Below are positions 1-4,630 of a stretch of DNA of 8,002 bases, in pieces (positions within the stretch are counted from its first letter, which is position 1; each line of letters starts with the position of its first letter). Under the pieces are notes generated by a model. The model worked only from the letters and a program-made list of their open reading frames with translations, made no database searches and was not told the origin of the DNA. The stretch spans positions 1 to 8,002 of the forward strand of contig DHVE01000065.1 of the NCBI GenBank assembly GCA_002412495.1. The letters are read 5' to 3'. The translations under genes were made by a program, and so were the position numbers. The stretch is from Betaproteobacteria bacterium UBA5216 (GTDB lineage: Bacteria > Pseudomonadota > Gammaproteobacteria > Burkholderiales > SG8-41).

Positions 1-2
1 CG

Positions 3-647
3 CTTGACGGGGGAGCTTACGAAACTGGAACGCGCGACCACTGTCCATCCCGTGTTTTGCTTGATGAGCCGCTTCCGGCCAATCTGCCAGTTGTTTTCGC
101 GTGCGCCGCATGCAATAACGGATTTTCCGCTGACGAGGATTACTTCGCGTGTTTTCTCTCATGTGTGCTCGTGGGTTCTACCGATCCTGACGCTGCGCAT
201 CGAGCAAAAATTCAGAGGCTCTTGGCGAAAAGTCCGGCGCTTCGTGCCCGCATCGAGAAAGCGCGACGATCCGAAAACAACCGGACTGAATTTTTCCCCG
301 AACATGAGCGCATTCACCGTGTAATGCTGAAACTTGCTCGTGGTCATGCGCTTTATGAATTGCACGAGTTACAAATTGAAGAACCGTCGGAGTTTGTGTG
401 CGCGCCGCTAAGCTTTCTTTCAGACACGCAACGAAACGATTTCGAAACACCCTCATTGTCATCGTTGTGGCCGGAGGTAGGTAGCCGTGCAATGCAACGG
501 CTAGTCGAAGGCACAGATGTTCGTTCTGACGGGTGGATCGAAGTACAGCCCAGTCGATATCGCTATTTCGCGCAGCTTTGTGATGGCATAGACATTCGAA
601 TCGTCGTCCACGAGTACTTGGCGTGCAAAGTCCGGTGGGAGTTCTGA
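3..647 (+). CDS. HNH-like nuclease, integron cassette gene, 5' end outside window
   Basis: The frame is open from the window's left edge to a TGA at 645-647, giving 214 visible residues. A TTG at 57 is the first internal start-like codon, but the conserved part begins before it, so the gene is truncated by the window. Counting from base 3, a D-H-C-P-S motif lies at residues 12-16, then P-x-N-L at 25-28 and C-A-A-C-N-N at 34-39, followed by the acidic D-E-D-Y segment at 44-47. This order (D/E-H-x-P, then CxxCN) is typical of HNH/treble-clef nuclease-like proteins in which the His and paired cysteines hold a zinc ion. The family usually has Val or Ile where this protein has Cys14. An earlier CxxC half is expected upstream of the window. 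The rest is a hydrophilic helical region without a motif I know. The base composition is visibly lower in GC than the genes right of 4500. The stop is seven bases before an attC site, so this is a mobile gene cassette (inference). DNA cleavage is expected from the fold only; the natural target is unknown. Confidence 0.72.
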   Translation, partial: LDGGAYETGTRDHCPSRVLLDEPLPANLPVVFACAACNNGFSADEDYFACFLSCVLVGSTDPDAAHRAKIQRLLAKSPALRARIEKARRSENNRTEFFPEHERIHRVMLKLARGHALYELHELQIEEPSEFVCAPLSFLSDTQRNDFETPSLSSLWPEVGSRAMQRLVEGTDVRSDGWIEVQPSRYRYFAQLCDGIDIRIVVHEYLACKVRWEF

Positions 648-654
648 ATATGAT

Positions 655-715
655 GCCCAACTCTGCATTCGAGGCGACCGCGCTAAAGCGCGTCGCCTCA
701 ATTTGAACGTTATGC
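655..715 (+). other. Integron attC recombination site (59-base-element type)
   Basis: The site has the full attC plan. The R'' box is GCCCAAC at 655-661 (RYYYAAC) and the R' box is GTTATGC at 709-715, where the integrase would join after the first G. Between them is a strong stem: GAGGCGA (671-677) pairs with TCGCCTC (693-699), and CGCGC (679-683) pairs with GCGCG (688-692) around a TAAA loop. C678 is left unpaired as an extrahelical base. Outside the stem, TTC (668-670) can pair with GAA (705-707), leaving AATTT (700-704) unpaired as a central spacer. The R boxes are imperfect complements, and R' departs from strict GTTRRRY at one position. The length of 61 bp and the position seven bases after a stop codon fit a cassette end. 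No second attC follows before the next gene, so this may be the last cassette of an array. Confidence 0.82.
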
Positions 716-801
716 GGCAAGGGACGCCGGTGGCGTTTGGCGCGCGATGGTCGCGATCGACCAGAACCAGGCCATCCCGGTTACATTTAAAGGTAGGGTA
801 A

Positions 802-1785
802 ATGAATAATCGCCGCAAACTTATCGTTGGGCTTGGCGTGGTCGCGATCGCAGCGCCGCTTACCTGCTTCGCACAACAGTCGGCAAAGATTGCCCGGATC
901 GGGTTTCTGGGTTCCGGCTCCGCTGCCAACACAGCGACCAGGGTGGATGCATTACGAGCAGGGCTGCGAGAACTCGGCTATGTAGAGGGCAAAAACCTCA
1001 TCATGGAATTCCGTTGGGCGGAGAACAATTATGACCGATTTAGCGAACTGGCAGCCGAATTGGTCAGGCTCAAAGTCGATCTCATCGTGACCCACGGCAC
1101 GCCGGGGACACGCTCGGCCAAGCAGGCAACAACGACTATCCCAATTGTAATGGCCGTCAGCGGCGACGCCGTAGCCACGGGCCTCATTGCCAGTCTCGCG
1201 CGGCCGGGCGGGAACATTACCGGAACGAGCTTTTTCTCTCCCGAGCTCAATACGAAACAGCTTGAGTGGCTAAGGGAGTGTCTGCCTCGAATCCGGCGAG
1301 TCGCCGTCCTCTTTAATGCGGGCAATTCTGAGAACGCCCTTTCTCTTGAAGCCACGCAAGTTGCGGCCAGGTCATTGAAATTGGAACTGCAACCATTCGG
1401 CGTGCGTAGTCCAAGCGAATTCGCTAATGCTTTTTCCGAAATGAGCAAACGCAAAGTTGACGCGCTCGCAATCATCGACGACGGGATGATTATCGCCAAT
1501 GCCGAAGCGCTAGCGAGTCTTGCGGCCAAGCATCGGATACCCGCGAGCGGATTCAGCGCATTCGCCGAACAGGGCGGTCTGATAGGCTACGGTGTGAATT
1601 TCCCCGCGTTGTTTGGCCGCGCCGCAATATTTGTCGACAAAATCCTCAAGGGCGCCAAGCCAGCCGATCTGCCGACCGAACAGCCAACCAAGTTCGAGCT
1701 CATCCTGAACATGAAAACCGCCCAATCGCTCGGCATCAAATTTCCGCAGTCACTCCTGATCAGCGCCACCAAGGTAATTGAGTAA
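802..1785 (+). CDS. ABC transporter substrate-binding protein, PF04392 type (copy 1)
   Basis: A 327-aa periplasmic solute-binding protein of the ABC_sub_bind family (PF04392), two-lobed and related in fold to LacI-type sugar receptors. The ligand is unknown. Residues 1-24 form a signal peptide: Arg-Arg-Lys, a hydrophobic core, and a likely cut after Cys-Phe-Ala before Gln25. Family hallmarks are visible: GLRELGYVEGKNL at 54-66, LARPGGNITG at 132-141, and the C-terminal region with ILKGAKPADLP and LGIKFPQSLL. There is no lipobox. The ATG at 802 is preceded by AGGTAGGG (791-798), which sets the start. Length is normal for the family. A paralogue follows 189 bases later on the same strand, but no permease or ATPase gene is present. 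Such orphan receptors are common and often expanded in Burkholderiales-like genomes. The gene begins 86 bases after the attC site and has no attC of its own, so it is probably not a cassette. Confidence 0.88.
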   Translation: MNNRRKLIVGLGVVAIAAPLTCFAQQSAKIARIGFLGSGSAANTATRVDALRAGLRELGYVEGKNLIMEFRWAENNYDRFSELAAELVRLKVDLIVTHGTPGTRSAKQATTTIPIVMAVSGDAVATGLIASLARPGGNITGTSFFSPELNTKQLEWLRECLPRIRRVAVLFNAGNSENALSLEATQVAARSLKLELQPFGVRSPSEFANAFSEMSKRKVDALAIIDDGMIIANAEALASLAAKHRIPASGFSAFAEQGGLIGYGVNFPALFGRAAIFVDKILKGAKPADLPTEQPTKFELILNMKTAQSLGIKFPQSLLISATKVIE

Positions 1786-1851
1786 AAATGCGAATTTTCT
1801 CGCCAAGAAAAAACAAATGACTACAAAGTTCGTAGGCAGACACTCAGAGGT

Positions 1852-1906
1852 TCGTGCAATGCACGATGCGGGGACAGGTCTTGCAATATAGCATCCGGGA
1901 TCGTGC
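1852..1906. repeat. Nested inverted repeats between the two receptor genes
   Basis: Three copies of the same motif occur in 55 bases. TCGTGC (1852-1857) faces GCACGA (1861-1866) across AAT. GCACGAT (1861-1867) also faces ATCGTGC (1900-1906), with the inner GATGC/GCATC (1865-1869/1891-1895) extending that pairing. Two alternative hairpins are therefore possible, sharing the middle arm. The loop of the larger one holds GGGGACAGGTCTTG, a sequence I associate loosely with repeats near Y1 transposases. No T-run follows, so it is not a classic terminator. It could be a degraded repeat element or an operator/attenuator ahead of the second receptor gene; function is not known. Confidence 0.45.
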
Positions 1907-1974
1907 CACGAGCGGGGGCAAGTTAGGGCGGGCGACGTAATAGAGCGGGTTCGAATGCCAAACAGGAGTATCGC

Positions 1975-2952
1975 ATGACCACACGCAGGGAGACTCTTGC
2001 ATTACTCGCAAGCGCACCGGCACTATTTCCGATCGCTGGATGGGCGCAGCAGCCGGGCACTTTCAAAATTGGCTGGATTTCGCTCGATCATCCGGATGAA
2101 TCGCCGTTTTACGAACCGCTGCGCGCCGGCTTGCGTGATCTCGGATACGTGGAAGGAAAAAACCTCGAATTGCTTCCGCGTTGGGCTGGCGGAGCACCGG
2201 AGCGACTCGATGCATTGGCGGCGGATCTCGTCAGTCAGAATCCGCGGATCATAATCACCCAAGGGCCGAGCGCCCGCGCGGTACGCAAGGCCAGTGCGGT
2301 GATCCCACTGGTTTTCGGATTGAGCGGCGACCCAGTGGAGAGCGGCCTGGTGGAAAGCCTTGCTCGGCCGGGCGGCAACAACACGGGGGTATCGTTTCTT
2401 TCCTTGGAACTGGTCGGCAAGCGCATGCAGATGTTGAAGGAGTTGGCCCCCGCCATACGGCGCGTGGCGATCCTGACACGACCGGATCACCCGGGCGAAA
2501 AGCGGGAATTGCAGGCATCCCAAGCAGCGGCCAAATTGCTGGGGCTGGAGGTTACGTATTTCCCCATCGTGAAGCCTGGAGATCTCAACGAAGCACTGGC
2601 CCTGATGCCCAAATCGCGAATGGAGGCAATCGACGTGTTTCCCGATGCGATCATGTTGCGCAATAGCGATCAAATCGCGGCTTACAGCATAAAGCACAAG
2701 GTGCCTGCGATATCCGGCTGGAGCCAGTTCGCCGACCGCGGCAACATCATCACATATGGACCCAACTTGCGCGACTGTTTTCGCCGACTGGCGTACTACA
2801 TCGACCGGATATTGAAGGGCGCGAAGCCCGCGGATTTGCCGGTGGAATTGCCCACAACCGTGGAGATGGTACTTAACCTGAAAACCGCCAAGGCGCTGGG
2901 TATTACGATACCGCAGTCCATACTCGTGCGAGCCAACCGGGTGATTGAATAA
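1975..2952 (+). CDS. ABC transporter substrate-binding protein, PF04392 type (copy 2)
   Basis: A 325-aa periplasmic receptor of the same PF04392 family as the gene upstream. They share GLRxLGYVEGKNL (here 52-64), SLARPGGNxTG (here 128-138), and the closing block with ILKGAKPADLP, LNxKTA and PQS. Differences are spread throughout, so this is an old duplication or two separate acquisitions, not a recent tandem copy. The N-terminus begins Thr-Thr-Arg-Arg-Glu-Thr-Leu, then a short hydrophobic stretch ending Gly-Trp-Ala before Gln25. The twin arginines make Tat export possible. AGGAG (1964-1968) lies six bases before the ATG at 1975. There is no partner permease or ATPase, so the protein may use a transporter encoded elsewhere or act as a sensor receptor. 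REP-like palindromes begin ten bases after its stop and may protect or end its transcript. The ligand cannot be inferred. Confidence 0.88.
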   Translation: MTTRRETLALLASAPALFPIAGWAQQPGTFKIGWISLDHPDESPFYEPLRAGLRDLGYVEGKNLELLPRWAGGAPERLDALAADLVSQNPRIIITQGPSARAVRKASAVIPLVFGLSGDPVESGLVESLARPGGNNTGVSFLSLELVGKRMQMLKELAPAIRRVAILTRPDHPGEKRELQASQAAAKLLGLEVTYFPIVKPGDLNEALALMPKSRMEAIDVFPDAIMLRNSDQIAAYSIKHKVPAISGWSQFADRGNIITYGPNLRDCFRRLAYYIDRILKGAKPADLPVELPTTVEMVLNLKTAKALGITIPQSILVRANRVIE

Positions 2953-2961
2953 TGACGCCCG

Positions 2962-2998
2962 GCAAGCGTATGGGCGCGCCCTTTGAGCCCATCCCACG
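2962..2998 (-). repeat. Degenerate REP palindrome, inverted orientation
   Basis: This begins GCAAGCGTA (2962-2970), the same nine bases that open the REP at 3155. It then forms ATGGGC (2970-2975) against GCCCAT (2987-2992) around a loop containing GCCCTTT, also shared with the 3155 copy. Three bases of the GTAGGG head are missing, so this looks like a worn member of the family. It sits just after the second receptor gene. Confidence 0.6.
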
Positions 2999-3072
2999 GG
3001 TCGGCGATGCCGTCACATTTGATCCCGGCCATTGGAATTGCGCGTGGGCACATGAAACGTGCCCACCCTACC
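2998..3072 (+). repeat. REP repeat unit 1 (spacer plus palindrome)
   Basis: A 74-base unit made of a spacer beginning GGGTCGGCGATGCCGTCAC and a palindrome: GTGGGCAC (3044-3051) against GTGCCCAC (3059-3066), ending CCCTAC (3066-3071). Nearly the same unit recurs at 3792-3864 and 3865-3938 on the far side of the transposase. The terminal CTAC is GTAG on the other strand, the tetranucleotide that flanks REP hairpins recognised by RAYT transposases in known systems. Confidence 0.8.
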
Positions 3073-3152
3073 TGCTACAACGTCCGCAGCAATGCCTCCG
3101 ACGACGTAATCGTCGCAAACAGCGGCAGGATTTTCTCGATCTCGATGCGATG
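3000..3152. repeat. 153-bp direct repeat, copy A
   Basis: This aligns without gaps to 3867-4019 at a constant offset of 867 bases, with 13 mismatches by my count. Only two of those fall in the last 82 bases, which are isochorismatase-gene sequence. It contains REP unit 1 and the 3' end of that gene. Identity stops at 3152, eight bases before the GTAG of the REP that precedes the transposase gene. Confidence 0.9.
3075..3152 (-). pseudogene. Truncated 3' end of an isochorismatase-family gene
   Basis: On the - strand this fragment encodes the final 25 residues of the intact hydrolase at 3942-4538, from His-Arg-Ile-Glu-Ile-Glu-Lys to Leu-Leu-Arg-Thr-Leu and the same TAG stop. There is one amino-acid change (Met to Thr) and one silent change. 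Everything before those codons is missing and replaced by the REP palindrome at 3155. It cannot make a hydrolase. It is a by-product of a duplication or of capture of flanking DNA by the REP element. Confidence 0.85.
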
Positions 3153-3154
3153 CA

Positions 3155-3201
3155 GCAAGCGTAGGGTGGGCACGCCCTTTGTGCCCCCGCGGACAACCGC
3201 G
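3155..3201 (-). repeat. Left boundary REP of the RAYT element, inverted, with second small hairpin
   Basis: GTAGGGTGGGCAC at 3161-3173 is the reverse complement of the GTGCCCACCCTAC tails found right of the transposase gene. It pairs with GTGCCC (3181-3186) around GCCCTTT. GTAG at 3161-3164 is the tetranucleotide placed as in REPs cut by RAYT enzymes. A second hairpin follows: CGCGG (3188-3192) and CCGCG (3197-3201) around ACAA, ending 17 bases before the transposase start. It could limit translation or readthrough into that gene (inference). Confidence 0.75.
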
Positions 3202-3218
3202 TGTGATACCGTCACTGC

Positions 3219-3755
3219 ATGTCTCGTTATCGCCGGAGCCTCGCCGCGGGCGGCACGTATTTTTTCACGGTCAATCTCGCGGATCGGAAGAGCGGCCTGC
3301 TGACCGAAGATATCAACCGGCTGCGCGGCGCATTCGATATCGCGCGCACGCGTTACCCCTTCCGCACCATTGCCTATTGCATATTGCCTGATCATTTGCA
3401 CGCCGTCTGGCGATTGCCGGAGGGTGACGCGGATTTCGGTTTACGTTGGAGCGTTATCAAGCGCGCGTTTTCACGCGGCCTGCCTGCCGCCGTGCGCTCG
3501 GCAAGCAAAGTAGCCAAACGCGAAAAGGGTTTGTGGCAGCGCCGGTTTTGGGAACATCAAATCCGCGATGAAATGGATTTACAGCGCCACGTCGATTACG
3601 TGCATTTCAATCCGGTCAAACACGGGCATGTGACGCTCACCGGGGATTGGCTTTATTCGTCGTTTCACACGTACGTGGCGCGAGGCCTGTTACCGCGGGA
3701 TTGGGCTGGCGCCGGGGGCGATAGTGACGCCGCCTCGTTTGGTGAAGTCAAATGA
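3219..3755 (+). CDS. REP-associated tyrosine transposase (RAYT, Y1/HUH family)
   Basis: A 178-aa single-strand DNA transposase of the IS200/IS605-related Y1 superfamily (PF01797), RAYT subgroup. These are single-copy enzymes that cut and join REP hairpins. The HUH metal-binding motif is His59-Leu60-His61 in LPDHLHAVW. The catalytic tyrosine is most likely Tyr127 in HVDYVHFNPVKHG. The RAYT-typical W-Q-R-R-F-W-E-H-Q-I-R-D-E stretch is at 106-118, and the N-terminal YRRS...GGTYFFTVNL strand is present. Length and motifs look complete, with no stop or frameshift, so it is probably active or only recently inactive. The ATG at 3219 has no clear ribosome binding site, which fits weak expression. The gene sits between an inverted REP (3155) and a direct REP (3757), the arrangement known for RAYT loci, and has no classic terminal inverted repeats or target duplication. 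A dyad, GTGATACCGTCAC (3203-3215), just upstream resembles one in the REP spacers (3798-3810). Confidence 0.93.
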   Translation: MSRYRRSLAAGGTYFFTVNLADRKSGLLTEDINRLRGAFDIARTRYPFRTIAYCILPDHLHAVWRLPEGDADFGLRWSVIKRAFSRGLPAAVRSASKVAKREKGLWQRRFWEHQIRDEMDLQRHVDYVHFNPVKHGHVTLTGDWLYSSFHTYVARGLLPRDWAGAGGDSDAASFGEVK

Positions 3756-3756
3756 G

Positions 3757-3791
3757 GTTGCGCGTGGGCACATAAGACGTGCCCACCCTAC
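3757..3791 (+). repeat. Right boundary REP of the RAYT element
   Basis: GTGGGCAC (3764-3771) pairs with GTGCCCAC (3779-3786) around a seven-base loop. It is preceded by TTGCGC and ends CCCTAC at 3791. It begins at the transposase stop codon and is oriented opposite to the REP at 3155. The two thus bracket the gene with GTAG on the left and CTAC on the right, about 631 bases end to end. Confidence 0.8.
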
Positions 3792-3864
3792 GGGTCGGTG
3801 ATGCCGTCACATTTGATCCCGGCCATTGTGTTGCGCGTGGGCACACAATTCGTGCCCACCCTAC
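3792..3864 (+). repeat. REP repeat unit 2
   Basis: A 73-base unit: the spacer GGGTCGGTGATGCCGTCAC onward, nearly identical to unit 1 until the palindrome. The palindrome is GTGGGCAC (3837-3844) against GTGCCCAC (3852-3859), ending CTAC at 3864. The spacer contains the dyad GTGATGCCGTCAC (3798-3810). It lies in tandem with unit 3. Confidence 0.8.
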
Positions 3865-3938
3865 GAGTCGGCGATGCCGTCACATCGGATTCCGCTCATT
3901 GGTGTTGCGCGTGGGCACGTAAAACGTGCCCACCCCGC
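3865..3938 (+). repeat. REP repeat unit 3, near-perfect hairpin at the hydrolase 3' end
   Basis: A 74-base unit whose palindrome is the strongest in the window: GTGGGCACGT (3911-3920) against ACGTGCCCAC (3924-3933) with an AAA loop. Its tail reads CCCCGCC where the others have CCCTACN, so the CTAC/GTAG tetranucleotide is lost and the transposase may no longer recognise it. It starts eight bases after the isochorismatase-family stop on the - strand and could act as a transcript-end stabiliser or a poor terminator (no T-run). Confidence 0.78.
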
Positions 3939-4019
3939 CTGCTACAACGTCCGCAACAATGCCTCCGACGACATAATCGTCGCAAACAGCGGCAGGATTT
4001 TCTCGATCTCGATGCGATG
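3867..4019. repeat. 153-bp direct repeat, copy B
   Basis: The partner of 3000-3152. Here the isochorismatase part continues into the intact gene, so this is the original location of that gene tail. The transposase and REP units lie between the two copies. Recombination between them would remove 867 bases, including the transposase, and leave the hydrolase whole. Confidence 0.9.
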
Positions 4020-4538
4020 TAACTCGGGATCGGGGCTGGCGCAGCAATCCTCGATCACCTTGACGTACAAGCCCGCGTCGTCGGCATAACGCGCGGCGCT
4101 GTCCACCACCATGTGCGTGTGGCAGCCGGTGAGCGCGACGGTATCCACGCCCTGCCGGATGAGCCACGAATACAACTGCGTGTTGTAAAACGGGCTCACC
4201 GCGTGTTTGGTGAAAACGATTTCACTGGGCAGCGGCTTGATCGCCTCCGGGAATTCGACGCCCCAGGTGCCGTCCACGATGGCGTTCATGTCGATCAGGT
4301 GTTTTAACCGCGCCGAGCGGCTGATGGCATCGCGATAGTCGGCGCGATACGCCACGTTCACAAACGCCACCGGCAGCCCTTTGGCGCGAAACGCGGCCTG
4401 CGCCCTGGCGATGTTCGGAATGATGCGGCGCTGTTCGATGATTTTGGCGAATCCCTGCGAGCCCACCTTGCCCTTGGGATCGACAAATTCATTTTGCACA
4501 TCGAGTATCAACAACGCGGTGCGGGCGGATTGGGACAT
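3942..4538 (-). CDS. Isochorismatase-family cysteine hydrolase
   Basis: A 198-aa cytoplasmic alpha/beta hydrolase of the isochorismatase-like family (PF00857), whose members cleave amide bonds (nicotinamide, maleamate, N-carbamoyl compounds) or the vinyl ether of isochorismate. The triad is complete: Asp in LLILDVQNEF (residue 13), Lys in FTKHAVSPF (111) and Cys in LTGCHTHMVVDSAA (139). The Gly-Cys-His-Thr-His around the nucleophile is seen in the amidase-like branch; the exact substrate cannot be told. Two adjacent ATGs occur. AGGGAG (4544-4549) is only two bases from the first (4541) but five from the second (4538), so I chose 4538; the longer form has one extra Met. A receptor gene of the TctC family lies 92 bases upstream on the same strand. 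The last 25 codons are duplicated at 3075-3152, beyond the REP transposase. Confidence 0.9.
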   Translation of the reverse strand: MSQSARTALLILDVQNEFVDPKGKVGSQGFAKIIEQRRIIPNIARAQAAFRAKGLPVAFVNVAYRADYRDAISRSARLKHLIDMNAIVDGTWGVEFPEAIKPLPSEIVFTKHAVSPFYNTQLYSWLIRQGVDTVALTGCHTHMVVDSAARYADDAGLYVKVIEDCCASPDPELHRIEIEKILPLFATIMSSEALLRTL

Positions 4539-4568
4539 CATGACTCCCTGCGATTTAACGTTGCGGTC

Positions 4569-4574
4569 ATTGTA
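4569..4574 (-). promoter_or_regulatory. Possible -10 box ahead of the isochorismatase-family gene
   Basis: On the - strand TACAAT lies about 30 bases before the chosen start codon. No good -35 hexamer is found 16-18 bases further up (AAGACG is the nearest match). If real, it would let the hydrolase be transcribed apart from the receptor gene upstream. Confidence 0.22.
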
Positions 4575-4596
4575 GCCGCATCGTCGTCATTTCGTC

Positions 4597-4629
4597 TTTA
4601 TGGTGCCTTTATGGTGCCTTTATGGCGCC
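4597..4629. repeat. Three tandem copies of an 11-bp unit
   Basis: TTTATGGTGCC is repeated exactly twice (4597-4607, 4608-4618), and a third time with one change (TTTATGGCGCC, 4619-4629). It lies just before the TGA of the receptor gene as read on the + strand, that is, just after it in the direction of transcription. It is probably a slippage repeat; the copy number may vary between strains. No protein or structural role is evident. Confidence 0.85.
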
Positions 4630-4630
4630 C

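Noticed and set aside
748..763. TGGTCG/CGACCA hairpin as a terminator for the cassette gene
   Set aside because: The stem is only six bases with no T-run; a structural or regulatory role cannot be supported.
1788..1812. GCGA/TCGC hairpin followed by an A-rich run as a terminator of receptor gene 1
   Set aside because: The four-base stem is too weak and no T-run follows on the + strand.
1921..1931. GTTAGGGC as a second attC core site
   Set aside because: No matching RYYYAAC box or central stem at the proper distance; it also does not fit GTTRRRY.
2023..2997. Long open frame (324 codons) on the - strand opposite the second receptor gene
   Set aside because: It mirrors the real PF04392 gene across nearly its full length, has no family features and has a low-complexity-like composition; it is an antisense shadow in GC-rich coding DNA.
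3075..3401. 108-codon - strand frame ending in the isochorismatase tail
   Set aside because: Only its last 25 codons are homologous to the hydrolase. The rest is antisense to the transposase and REP sequence, so it is a chance extension of a gene fragment and not a fusion gene.
2962..3938. CRISPR array
   Set aside because: The repeats are few, long, palindromic throughout and separated by conserved, not unique, spacers; no cas genes. They fit REP elements tied to the RAYT gene.
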